Assembly (NCBI GenBank): GCA_964592425.1
Contig: CAZQCG010000020.1
Coordinates: forward strand, 1-64,000
DNA: 64,000 nt
Origin: Viridilinea sp964592425
Lineage (GTDB): Bacteria > Chloroflexota > Chloroflexia > Chloroflexales > Chloroflexaceae
Reading direction: 5' to 3'
A program made the position numbers and the translations under genes. The notes below the pieces were generated by a model that worked only from the letters and a program-made list of their open reading frames with translations, did no database searches and was not told the DNA's origin. This document shows, in pieces, positions 1 through 10,955 of the stretch (the stretch's first letter is position 1; each line of letters begins with the position of its first letter).

Positions 1-24
1 AACTTCCTTAACCTTTCACCATTA

Positions 25-224
25 ACACGTGGGTCCGCCCCTACCCGGTGCGGATTCGGGGCAAACCAATGCGTGACACCCATGCGCGCGGGTGTGGCGT
101 CGGTTCTTGCACCGCACGCCCGCCGCAGCATCAATGGCGCATAGCATCAATGGCGCATAGCGGGCGGACACGTGGGTCCGCCCCTACCCGGTGCGGATGC
201 GGGGCAAACCAATGCGTGACACCC
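25..224. repeat. Direct repeat pair in leader region of pdxS
   Basis: Two near-identical copies of a 57-bp sequence lie at 25-81 and 168-224 (they begin ACACGTGGGTCC and end GCGTGACACCC, with one visible difference). Between them a 16-bp unit (AGCATCAATGGCGCAT) is tandemly duplicated at about 128-159. Beyond the second copy, 275-345 holds imperfect inverted sequence rich in CGACAGCC/GGGCTGTCGG. No convincing gene is visible in 1-360, and the open frames there have repeat-driven composition. It is probably a non-coding dispersed repeat upstream of the pdxST promoter. Confidence 0.7.
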
Positions 225-361
225 CCCGCTTTCGGGGTATGCCAAGGGTCAAACCTGCTTGACAATCTGGGCGACAACCCGACAGCCTCACAGCCCCCAC
301 ACGGTGCGGTGTCGCGCTGTCGGGCTGTCGGGGCTGTGGGCGAACGGTCAAGCGGTATAGA

Positions 362-390
362 TTGCCCCTGCCGAGTGCCTATGGTAGAAT
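362..390 (+). promoter_or_regulatory. Putative sigma-70 promoter of pdxST
   Basis: A -35-like TTGCCC (362-367), a 17-bp spacer and a -10-like TAGAAT (385-390) lie about 115 bp upstream of the pdxS start. Each box matches the consensus at 4-5 of 6 positions. This is inference from sequence only. Confidence 0.45.
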
Positions 391-503
391 GCAAAGCATA
401 GCATAAGAATCTGTGCGTGAGATAAGGAAAGGGCTTATGGCCCGCTCCAAGCGGTAGCAACCAAGCACTACACCAGCAGCACAAATTAGTAGAGGTGAAG
501 TCC

Positions 504-1385
504 ATGGAGAAGTCTACCTGGACGACCAGGGTAGGCCTGGCCCAGATGCTCAAGGGCGGGGTGATTATGGATGTAGTCACGCCTGAGCAGGCGCGGATCG
601 CCGAAGAGGCTGGCGCAGTGGCGGTGATGGCCCTCGAGCGCGTCCCCGCCGATATTCGCGCTCAGGGTGGCGTGGCGCGCATGAGCGACCCCGAGTTGAT
701 CGTGGCGATCAAAGAGGCGGTGACCATCCCGGTGATGGCCAAGGCCCGCATTGGTCACTTTGTTGAGGCGCAGGTGCTTGAGGCACTTGGGATTGACTAT
801 ATCGACGAGAGCGAGGTGCTCACCCCGGCAGATGAGGAGCACCATATCAATAAACACAAGTTTAAGATCCCCTTCGTCTGTGGCTGCAAGAATATCGGCG
901 AGGGCCTGCGCCGGGTGGCTGAGGGTGCCGCAATGCTGCGCACCAAAGGCGAGGCTGGCACTGGCAATGTGGTTGAGGCAGTGCGTCACGCCCGGGCCGT
1001 CTATGGGGCGATCCGCCAACTGCAGAGTATGGGTGAAGATGAACTCTTCGTCTACGCCAAGAATATCCAGGCTCCCTACGAACTGGTGCGTCAGGTAGCC
1101 GAGACAGGGCGTATGCCGGTGGTCAACTTTGCCGCCGGTGGCATCGCGACCCCTGCCGATGCGGCGCTGATGATGCAGCTGGGGGTTGACGGTGTCTTTG
1201 TCGGCTCGGGCATCTTCAAGAGTGGCGACCCGGCCCGGCGCGCCCGGGCTATCGTCGAGGCGACAACCCACTACAACGATCCCGAGATCATTGCCCAGGT
1301 TAGCAAGGGGCTCGGCGAGGCGATGGTCGGTATCGAGATCAGCAAGATTCCCAGCGAACAACTCATGGCCCAGCGCGGCTGGTGA
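504..1385 (+). CDS. pdxS: Pyridoxal 5'-phosphate synthase, lyase subunit PdxS
   Basis: PdxS is the synthase subunit of the DXP-independent vitamin B6 pathway. It makes PLP from ribose 5-phosphate, glyceraldehyde 3-phosphate and ammonia in the cytoplasm, using ammonia delivered by PdxT. The 293-residue product has the near-invariant family blocks: KGGVIMDV near the N terminus, ALERVPADIR, the PVMAKARIGHF block with its Schiff-base lysine, and IDESEVLTPADEEHHI. ATG 504 is chosen because a Shine-Dalgarno-like GAGGTG (492-497) precedes it. An in-frame GTG at 495 would lie inside that site. It is followed 4 bp later by pdxT. Confidence 0.97.
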   Translation: MEKSTWTTRVGLAQMLKGGVIMDVVTPEQARIAEEAGAVAVMALERVPADIRAQGGVARMSDPELIVAIKEAVTIPVMAKARIGHFVEAQVLEALGIDYIDESEVLTPADEEHHINKHKFKIPFVCGCKNIGEGLRRVAEGAAMLRTKGEAGTGNVVEAVRHARAVYGAIRQLQSMGEDELFVYAKNIQAPYELVRQVAETGRMPVVNFAAGGIATPADAALMMQLGVDGVFVGSGIFKSGDPARRARAIVEATTHYNDPEIIAQVSKGLGEAMVGIEISKIPSEQLMAQRGW

Positions 1386-1389
1386 AAGC

Positions 1390-1962
1390 ATGACCATTGG
1401 CGTTCTCGCCCTGCAGGGCGATTTTCGCGAGCATGTCGAACTGCTGCGGCGGATCGGGGCCGATCCGTTGGAAGTGCGCCTGCCGCGTCAGCTTGCCGCC
1501 GTCAGCCGGCTGATCATCCCCGGCGGCGAAAGCACCACCATCGGGCGTATGCTCGCCCGCTATGAACTGCTTGAGCCCCTACGCACCCGCGCCGGGGCTG
1601 ATCTGGCTATCTGGGGAACTTGCGCCGGGGCCATTTTGCTGGCCCGCGAGGTGCTTGATCAGAAACGTGGTGGCCAGCCTACCCTGGCCGTTATGGATGT
1701 GACGGTGCGCCGCAACGCCTTCGGCAGTCAGCTTGACAGCTTTGAGGCCGAGCTTGAGGCCCCGCTGCTCGGCAGCGAGCCCCTTCGGGGTGTCTTTATC
1801 CGCGCCCCACAGATCGAGTCGGTCGGGCGGGGGGTTGAGGTCGTTGCCCGCCTCCCCAACGGCAGCATTGTGGCAGCCCGCCAGGGGCGTCTGCTCGCCA
1901 CGACCTTCCACCCCGAACTGACGGCGGATCAGCGAATGCACCGCTATTTTCTGGAACTCTAG
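1390..1962 (+). CDS. pdxT: Pyridoxal 5'-phosphate synthase, glutaminase subunit PdxT
   Basis: PdxT is the glutaminase partner that hydrolyses glutamine and channels ammonia to PdxS. The 190-residue protein is of standard family length. It shows the PdxT signature IIPGGEST, the nucleophile block WGTCAGAI with the catalytic Cys, and a C-terminal FHPEL carrying the His and Glu of the class I glutaminase triad. ATG 1390 begins MTIGVLALQGDF, the usual PdxT N terminus. The 4-bp gap after pdxS indicates co-transcription and 1:1 expression of the complex. Confidence 0.97.
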   Translation: MTIGVLALQGDFREHVELLRRIGADPLEVRLPRQLAAVSRLIIPGGESTTIGRMLARYELLEPLRTRAGADLAIWGTCAGAILLAREVLDQKRGGQPTLAVMDVTVRRNAFGSQLDSFEAELEAPLLGSEPLRGVFIRAPQIESVGRGVEVVARLPNGSIVAARQGRLLATTFHPELTADQRMHRYFLEL

Positions 1963-1969
1963 CAGGTTC

Positions 1970-2983
1970 ATGATCCGTTCTGTCGTGCCTACTGATCTCT
2001 GGTCACTCAGAGGCAAACCACGTAACCAGGTGGTGCTCTACACCGAGGAACTACTCGTGCAGCACCACCGCCCGGCATGGTTTGCCCTGCGTGGCATGTT
2101 GCAGGGCAACGGCCCTGAGATGAGTACCGTCGTCTATGCCGAGCACGGTGGGGATGCCGTGGCCCAGGCACGTGGACGCAGCGGACGCCCTGAACAGGAT
2201 GTGATCTACCTGGCGGCTGGTGGGGCCTCGACGATCGCCGCCCTACGCGACTACGAACGCTGGTACCGGCTGCTCGAACGAATCTGTTTCAACGCCGGTC
2301 AACGCTATGTGCAGCGCCTCTATGCCGCTCCCCCCGCCCGCCATAACGAGTTACGCGAGATCTTTCGGCAGACTGGCTTCCAGGCTTACGCCCAACATAG
2401 CATCCTGCACCTCTCTGGGCCTGACTGGGATCAGGGCACGACCCTGGCTCCGATGCGCGTCCAGGCACGGCGCGATCACTGGGCCATTCATAAACTCTAC
2501 GGGGCGACCACCCCACACCTGGTGCAACAGGCCGAGGTGCGCAATGCACGCCACTGGGCTCTGCCAATTACCCGCCCGCTCAGCAGCCTGCGCCGCTCGG
2601 CCTGGGTGCTCGGCCCCGATGATAACCTCAGCGCCTACCTGCGCCTGACCAGTGGGCCTGCCGGTCATATCTTCTCACTGCTCATCCGCCCCGATGTCCG
2701 CGAGCAGGCCGTTGATGTGCTGCGCTTTGGCCTGGCCCAACTCAGTGATACCCGCCCCGCCTACTTGCTGCTGCGCGAGTACCAGAGCGAACAACTCGTC
2801 CCAGCCCAGGATCTCGGCTTCCAGCCCATCGGCGAACAGGTCTTGCTGGTCAAGCACACGGTCGTCCCTGTCCGCCGACCGCTGCGCATACCCTCGCTGG
2901 AGCCGGGCCTGGAATCACAGGTGCCCGCGCCCCGTATCTCCGCGCCGAGAGAGGACGTACCCCCATATGCCAGAACAGGCTGA
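1970..2983 (+). CDS. GNAT-like acetyltransferase, function unknown
   Basis: This 337-residue soluble protein starts 7 bp after pdxT, so it is probably in the same transcript. Residues about 30-140 and 225-290 have alternating strand/helix patterning. A stretch around AGHIFSLLIRPDVREQA, followed by DLGFQPIGEQVLLVKH near residue 285, looks like the acetyl-CoA-binding turn and final strands of a GNAT fold, possibly a tandem or degenerate GNAT. The C terminus (about 300-337) is Pro-rich and probably disordered. Its last 17 bp overlap the next gene. The substrate cannot be deduced. A conserved hypothetical without catalytic activity is the alternative. Confidence 0.6.
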   Translation: MIRSVVPTDLWSLRGKPRNQVVLYTEELLVQHHRPAWFALRGMLQGNGPEMSTVVYAEHGGDAVAQARGRSGRPEQDVIYLAAGGASTIAALRDYERWYRLLERICFNAGQRYVQRLYAAPPARHNELREIFRQTGFQAYAQHSILHLSGPDWDQGTTLAPMRVQARRDHWAIHKLYGATTPHLVQQAEVRNARHWALPITRPLSSLRRSAWVLGPDDNLSAYLRLTSGPAGHIFSLLIRPDVREQAVDVLRFGLAQLSDTRPAYLLLREYQSEQLVPAQDLGFQPIGEQVLLVKHTVVPVRRPLRIPSLEPGLESQVPAPRISAPREDVPPYARTG

Positions 2984-4655
2984 ACATTTTAACGATATTG
3001 AACTGCTCTTAGCCGCCCTGCCAAGCCATATTACGGCCGCGATCAGGGCAGCTGATGATGATCATACCGACCTGCTGGAGATTGTGCTTGACCTTGGGCG
3101 ACTGCCAGAGGCGCGTTATCGCACCAGGGAGCGTTTTCTCAGCGACCGTGAGGTAACCCTGGAGGAGATCGAGGGGGTAATCGCCCGCATTGGCGAGTTC
3201 GGGGAGGATAATCGGGCTGGCATTCCGCGCACTCTGCACCGCATCTCAGCCATCCGCAACCGCAAAGGCACCGTGATCGGGCTCACCTGTCGGGTGGGAC
3301 GCGCCGTCTTCGGTACTGTGACGATCATTCGTGACCTGGTCGAGTCGGGCAAGAGCATCCTGCTGCTGGGCAAGCCCGGTACCGGCAAGACGACCCTGTT
3401 ACGCGAGACGGCCCGCGTGCTGGCCGAGGAACTGCGTAAGCGGGTGGTAATCGTCGACACCTCAAATGAGATCGCTGGTGATGGCGATATTCCCCACCCT
3501 GGTATCGGACGGGCCCGGCGCATGCAGGTGCCACGCCCCGCCGAGCAGCATGGCGTGATGATCGAGGCGGTCGAGAACCATATGCCCGAGGTGATTGTGA
3601 TCGATGAGATCGGCACCGAGTTGGAGGCCCTGGCCGCCCGCACGATCGCCGAGCGCGGCGTGCAACTGGTCGGCACAGCCCATGGCAATACGCTCGACAA
3701 CCTGATGGTCAATCCAACCCTCTCGGATCTGGTGGGCGGCATTCAGGCTGTGACCCTTGGCGACGAGGAGGCACGCCGACGGGGAACCCAGAAGACGGTG
3801 CTGGAACGCAAGGCCCCACCGAGCTTCAATGTCCTGGTTGAAATCCAGAGTTGGGATCAGGTCACGGTCTATGACGATGTGGCGGCAGCCGTAGACGCCA
3901 TTCTGCGCGGCGATGATCCGCCGGCTGAGGAGCGGGCGCGTGGTAGTGACGGCCAGGTGATCAACCACCCGATCCGGCGTGAGGTGATCGATGCTCCCGC
4001 CCTGGGCCGACGTAGTATGCTACGTGAGCGTGGCGCAGAGCGTATGGGTGGGCGGAGCGGGCGCGGCGGCCCCGGCGAATTGATGGGCAACTCAGGGCCG
4101 CGTATGCGCGAGCGCTCGGCCGTCCATAATGGCGGCACCGTCCATAGTAGTTCAGCGAATGGGCCAACCCAGCGCATCTTCCCCTTCGGCGTCAGCCGCA
4201 ACCGGCTTGAGTCGGCCATTGAACGCCTGCGCGTACCGGCGGTGATTGTGCGCGACATGCAGGACGCCACCCTGGTGATGACCCTGAAGAACTACTATCG
4301 CCAGAGTGCCCAACGCCTGCGCGAGGCCGAAGAGCAGGGCGTGCCGGTCTATGTGCTGCGTAACAATACGATCACCCAGATGGAGCGTCAACTGGCCCAG
4401 GTCTTTCATTTGCGTGAAGTTGAACTGGACGAAGGTCTACCCTCCCAGCAGCGCGACGACGATAGCCTCGAAGAAGCTATGCTCGAAGTTGAGAGCGCGA
4501 TCAGCGCAGTGATCAACGGCGAACGCAACGCGGTCGAACTCGCTCCACGCAGCAGCTATATCCGCAAATTGCAGCACCAGATGGCCGACCGCTACAATCT
4601 GCGTTCGGAGAGCCGCGGCGAAGATGTCAATCGGCGCGTGAAGATCTTTCGCTGA
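2967..4655 (+). CDS. AAA ATPase of the Ycf45/SpoIIIAA type with C-terminal R3H domain
   Basis: This 562-residue protein combines a SpoIIIAA/Ycf45-like P-loop ATPase with a nucleic-acid-binding R3H tail. The Walker A motif GKPGTGKT is at about residues 135-142 and is followed by the Walker B-like block VIVIDEIGTE near 210. Residues about 330-430 are a charged, Gly/Arg-rich linker. The last 40 residues (QHQMADRYNLRSES, then RRVKIF) fit the R3H single-strand nucleic acid binding fold. Such proteins are widespread in Chloroflexota and cyanobacteria/plastids, and their role is not settled (RNA or DNA remodelling). ATG 2967 is used because translation before it is unlike the family. It overlaps the upstream gene by 17 bp, suggesting coupling. 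Confidence 0.85.
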   Translation: MPEQAEHFNDIELLLAALPSHITAAIRAADDDHTDLLEIVLDLGRLPEARYRTRERFLSDREVTLEEIEGVIARIGEFGEDNRAGIPRTLHRISAIRNRKGTVIGLTCRVGRAVFGTVTIIRDLVESGKSILLLGKPGTGKTTLLRETARVLAEELRKRVVIVDTSNEIAGDGDIPHPGIGRARRMQVPRPAEQHGVMIEAVENHMPEVIVIDEIGTELEALAARTIAERGVQLVGTAHGNTLDNLMVNPTLSDLVGGIQAVTLGDEEARRRGTQKTVLERKAPPSFNVLVEIQSWDQVTVYDDVAAAVDAILRGDDPPAEERARGSDGQVINHPIRREVIDAPALGRRSMLRERGAERMGGRSGRGGPGELMGNSGPRMRERSAVHNGGTVHSSSANGPTQRIFPFGVSRNRLESAIERLRVPAVIVRDMQDATLVMTLKNYYRQSAQRLREAEEQGVPVYVLRNNTITQMERQLAQVFHLREVELDEGLPSQQRDDDSLEEAMLEVESAISAVINGERNAVELAPRSSYIRKLQHQMADRYNLRSESRGEDVNRRVKIFR

Positions 4656-4688
4656 GCATGCTAACAAAGCCCGTATGACGCTTTCAGG

Positions 4689-4694
4689 TATAAT
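4689..4694 (+). promoter_or_regulatory. Possible -10 box ahead of tmk
   Basis: A perfect TATAAT lies 115 bp upstream of tmk, in the 154-bp gap after the R3H ATPase gene. I see no good -35 at 16-18 bp, so this could be a weak or activator-dependent promoter or chance. Confidence 0.3.
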
Positions 4695-4809
4695 AGAGTT
4701 CAGGATGCGTTCAATAGCATCACAATAGTCTGTCGGAGCGGGCTGCAGGGGCTGCTAGCCACCGCAAGGTATCCGTGGCCCTTGATCAGGTGGTTCGACA
4801 ACGAAAGCT

Positions 4810-5505
4810 ATGGGCCTGTTTATCACATTTGAAGGGCCGGAGGGTTCGGGCAAGAGCACCCAGGCGCGCCTGCTCTACGAGCGGCTGCAAACCTCGGGCT
4901 ACCCGGTGATCCTGACCCGTGAGCCGGGCGGGACACGCATCGGCGAGATGATCCGCCGCATTCTAGTCGATCTGCGCCATACCGAAATGGCCCCAACCAC
5001 TGAAACGCTCCTCTTCTCGGCGGCACGCGCCCAACTGGTGAGCGAACTGGTGCGGCCCTACCTCAAAACCGGCGGGATCGTCCTCTGTGACCGCTACGCC
5101 GACTCGACCTTCGCCTACCAGGGTTATGGTCTCGGGCGCGACCTGGCTGAGCTTGAACAGATTACGGGCGTAGCCACTGGCGGGCTACAGCCTGACCTGA
5201 CCTTCTACCTGGCTCTTGATGTTGAGGCGGGGCTGCAACGCAAACGGGCCGCACGTGAGCGGGTCGGTGAAGCGAGCGGCAGTGGGGCAAGCTTCAGCAC
5301 GCCACCTGAGTGGAACCGGCTTGATGCACGCGACCTGGCCTACCATCAGCGGGTTGCCGCAGGCTTCGACGAACTGATCCGCCGTGATCGCGATCGCTGG
5401 CGACGCCTCCCGGCCGATCAGTCGCTTGAGACCCTGGCAGCGCAGATCTTCGCCGAGGTTGAGCCTATGTTACAGCGCGTACTGCCCCTGGAGCCTCATT
5501 CATGA
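4810..5505 (+). CDS. tmk: Thymidylate kinase
   Basis: Tmk phosphorylates dTMP to dTDP with ATP, an essential step of dTTP synthesis. The 231-residue protein has the P-loop FEGPEGSGKSTQ at residues 5-16, the TMP-binding REPGGTRIGE block near 37 and the DRYADSTFAYQG block near 95. The LID region is followed by a longer C terminus than the ~210 residues usual in the family. The stop codon overlaps the ATG of the next gene (ATGA at 5502-5505), indicating translational coupling to the c-di-AMP receptor. That pairing of tmk with a DarA/PstA homologue is also known in Firmicutes. Confidence 0.96.
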   Translation: MGLFITFEGPEGSGKSTQARLLYERLQTSGYPVILTREPGGTRIGEMIRRILVDLRHTEMAPTTETLLFSAARAQLVSELVRPYLKTGGIVLCDRYADSTFAYQGYGLGRDLAELEQITGVATGGLQPDLTFYLALDVEAGLQRKRAARERVGEASGSGASFSTPPEWNRLDARDLAYHQRVAAGFDELIRRDRDRWRRLPADQSLETLAAQIFAEVEPMLQRVLPLEPHS

Positions 5506-5828
5506 AACTCGTGCTTGCGATTGTCCAGCACCAGGACGCCGGTAATCTGGTGGACGCACTGAACGAACAGGGCTACCGTGTAACACGCCTGAGCAGCCAG
5601 GGCGGCTTTCTGCGTGAAGGCAACGTGACCCTGATGCTCAGCGTTGATGATCAGCAGGTGAACGCGGTGATCAAGACGGTGCGCGAACACTGTTCGACCC
5701 GCACACGCTATGTTTCACCCATGCCGCCTATCGCCGAGTCGGGCGAGTTCTATCCGCCGGCACCGCTCGAGGTGCAGGTGGGTGGGGCAACGGTCTTTGT
5801 GCTGAAAGCCGACGCGGCAAGGTTGTAA
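5502..5828 (+). CDS. darA: PII-like cyclic-di-AMP receptor (DarA/PstA family)
   Basis: This 108-residue protein matches the PII-like c-di-AMP-binding family (DUF970) in length and motif order: MKLVLAIVQHQD at the start, YRVTRLSSQGGFLREGN around residues 26-42, and VEVGGATVFVLK-type sequence at the end (here LEVQVGGATVFVLK). Family members form trimers and bind c-di-AMP at subunit interfaces; their downstream target is unknown in most species. It overlaps tmk by 4 bp. Its presence implies that the organism makes c-di-AMP. No cyclase is in this window. Confidence 0.9.
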   Translation: MKLVLAIVQHQDAGNLVDALNEQGYRVTRLSSQGGFLREGNVTLMLSVDDQQVNAVIKTVREHCSTRTRYVSPMPPIAESGEFYPPAPLEVQVGGATVFVLKADAARL

Positions 5829-5835
5829 ACGACGC

Positions 5836-6363
5836 ATGATTGAAGCCATCCAGGATCTGATCGCCAATCTTGTACCGCTGCTCCAGCTGGGCGGGATCTT
5901 CCTCGGCGGCTATCTGGTCTTGCTCTGGGCCGCCTCGGTGCTCTGGGCTTACCGCGACATCCGCCGCCGTAGCGAGGATGTCTCGGTGCAGGTGCTGGCC
6001 GTGAGCCTGGTGCTGCTGGTGCCCTTCGCTGGCATTCCGTTGCATATGATCCTGCGCCCACCCCAGACGCTCAACGAACGCTACGCCCACGAGCTCGAGC
6101 AGGCGTACTTGCGCCGCGATGTCGAAGAGAAGTTCGTCTGCCCGGACTGTCAGCGCCCGGTTGAGCCTGATTTTATCCTCTGCCCCCACTGCCATACCGA
6201 CCTGCGCCGCCACTGCGGCAACTGTGGGCGCGTCGTTGACTTGACCTGGAGTGTCTGTCCCTTCTGCGGCGATGACGGCACAGGGGTGAGCGGCGGCCAG
6301 GCACCGACGGTTGCTGGCACGGCCTACCCGGCCATGACCCCGCCCCGCAAGACAACGCGCTAA
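5836..6363 (+). CDS. Membrane protein with C-terminal double zinc ribbon
   Basis: A 175-residue protein begins 7 bp after darA. Residues about 10-35 and 50-75 are two hydrophobic membrane-spanning segments. A cytoplasmic tail (about 95-145) carries two zinc ribbons: CPDCQRPV with CPHCHTDL, and CGNCGRVV with CPFCGDDG. Each has paired CxxC knuckles. The zinc ribbons suggest an adaptor or nucleic acid/protein contact role, but no specific function is known to me. It probably belongs to the tmk-darA transcript. Confidence 0.75.
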   Translation: MIEAIQDLIANLVPLLQLGGIFLGGYLVLLWAASVLWAYRDIRRRSEDVSVQVLAVSLVLLVPFAGIPLHMILRPPQTLNERYAHELEQAYLRRDVEEKFVCPDCQRPVEPDFILCPHCHTDLRRHCGNCGRVVDLTWSVCPFCGDDGTGVSGGQAPTVAGTAYPAMTPPRKTTR

Positions 6364-6365
6364 AG

Positions 6366-7337
6366 ATGCTCCCGACCATCACCAGTGTTCCCGGCCTGAG
6401 CCTGGGCCATGCGCACGATCTGGAGGCCCTGACCGGCGTGACGGTGGTACTGACCCCACAGGGCGCGGTGGGCGCAGTCGATGTGCGCGGCGGTGGACCG
6501 GCCACCCACGAGACTGACCTGCTGGCTCCTGAGGCGCTGGTGCAAGAGGTTCACGCGGTTGCGCTATGTGGCGGCAGCGCCATGGGCCTGGCGGCCGTCG
6601 TCGGAGTGGTGCGCTGGCTGCGTGAGCAGGGCTACGGCTTTGATGTGGGCCTGACTCGCGTGCCAATCGTGCCAGCAGCGGCGATCTTCGACCTGGCTGT
6701 CGGGCGCGCCGACCGCTTTCCCGATGCTGAGATGGGCTATGCAGCCTGTTGCGCCGCCGGCTGGAGTGTCGCCGAAGGCTGCGTCGGGGTCGGGGCCGGG
6801 GCCAGTGTGGGCAAGCTGTTGGGCATCGACTATGCTATGAAGAGCGGCGTCGGTACCTGGGCCGAGCTGCTACCCGACGGGACGATCCTGGGGGCAGTGG
6901 TTGTACTGAACGCCCTTGGCGATGTGCGCCCGGCAGGTGGCGGGCCGATCGTTGCTGGTGCGCGTGACCCAGCCAGCGGGCAACTGGCCGACAGTATGGC
7001 CCTGCTGCGCGACCCCAGGCTGGCACCGAGCTTCGGACGCCGCGAGCAATCGATCGAGAACACGACCCTCGCCGTAGTCGCCACCGACGCCAGCCTGAGC
7101 AAAGCAGAGGCGCGCAAGCTGGCCCAGATGGCCCAGGATGGCCTGGCCCGCACGATCAATCCGATCCACACTCCCTTTGATGGCGATACAGTCTTTGCGC
7201 TGGCCACCGGACGTCGCCCGGCACCGTCGATGCTGGTGCTGGGCAGCCTGGCCGCCGAGGTGCTGGCCCGGGCCGTCGAACGGGCCGCCCGCCTGGCGAC
7301 AAGCGCCGGTGGGCTACCGGCAGCCAGCGGGTTATAA
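6366..7337 (+). CDS. P1 (S58, DmpA-type) family N-terminal-nucleophile peptidase
   Basis: This 323-residue Ntn-hydrolase belongs to the DmpA/BapA-like P1 family, which includes L-aminopeptidase/D-esterases and beta-peptidyl aminopeptidases. The N-terminal TSVPGLSLGHAHD and TGVTVVL motifs, the GSAMGL block (about 70-75), GVGAGASVGK near 140-150 and KSGVGTW near 159 are family signatures. The probable self-processing site lies at ENTTLAVVATDA (about 231-242), leaving a Thr as the N-terminal nucleophile. The start is 2 bp after the zinc-ribbon gene. Natural substrate unknown. Confidence 0.88.
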   Translation: MLPTITSVPGLSLGHAHDLEALTGVTVVLTPQGAVGAVDVRGGGPATHETDLLAPEALVQEVHAVALCGGSAMGLAAVVGVVRWLREQGYGFDVGLTRVPIVPAAAIFDLAVGRADRFPDAEMGYAACCAAGWSVAEGCVGVGAGASVGKLLGIDYAMKSGVGTWAELLPDGTILGAVVVLNALGDVRPAGGGPIVAGARDPASGQLADSMALLRDPRLAPSFGRREQSIENTTLAVVATDASLSKAEARKLAQMAQDGLARTINPIHTPFDGDTVFALATGRRPAPSMLVLGSLAAEVLARAVERAARLATSAGGLPAASGL

Positions 7338-7380
7338 GGAAAGCGGATCTTTTTGATTGTCCCATCGTTGGCACCCTGTC

Positions 7381-7440
7381 ACCCTGAGCGCCAGCGAAGG
7401 GTCTCGACCGAGATGCTTCGCTGCGCTCAGCATGACATGA
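7381..7440. repeat. Dispersed CCTGAGCG...CTCAGCATGACA intergenic repeat
   Basis: The stretch CACCCTGAGCG, CGAAGGGTCTCG, GAGATGCTTCGC and CGCTCAGCATGACA forms an imperfect inverted repeat. From memory, close relatives of this sequence occur between genes in many unrelated bacterial genomes. It lies between convergent genes and could form a hairpin in both transcripts. Confidence 0.5.
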
Positions 7441-7476
7441 CGCTGGGATGCGCAGAAGTTTCCGCTTCCCTAACCA

Positions 7477-7601
7477 GTACAGCCTGCCGAAAGTTCGCAG
7501 GCAGTTGTGGCTCGGCTGCGCGGGCGTCTCGCCCGCATCCGGCCTGAGCGGGCGAGACGCCCGCGCTCCCAGGAGCGCCAGCGAACTTCTGGGACGGTGT
7601 A

Positions 7602-7605
<4 letters not shown>
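7477..7605. repeat. Dispersed palindromic repeat, copy 1, with 19-bp inverted arms
   Basis: A 129-bp element starting GTACAGCCTGCC is shared with 32251-32380, with high identity at both flanks and in the hairpin. Its core is a perfect 19-bp inverted repeat (arms 7518-7536 and 7548-7566, 11-nt loop). It ends right at the stop codon of the SNF2 gene and so sits between two convergent genes, where it could act as a bidirectional transcript end. Confidence 0.75.
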
Positions 7606-10802
<3,197 letters not shown>

Positions 10803-10955
10803 AGACCCGACCCACCTTACAGCTATACCGTATGAACGATTCTGAGCCTGGCCTACCGTTCAGCATCACAGAAGCTTGTGAACAGGCCCTTTAGTGTAGC
10901 CTTCCTGACGATTCACGTCAAACCTGAATCCATGCAGGGACGTTACCGGCAAACT

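Noticed and set aside
48..401. Open frame in the leader before pdxS
   Set aside because: It is composed of the direct repeats, with no ribosome site or family features.
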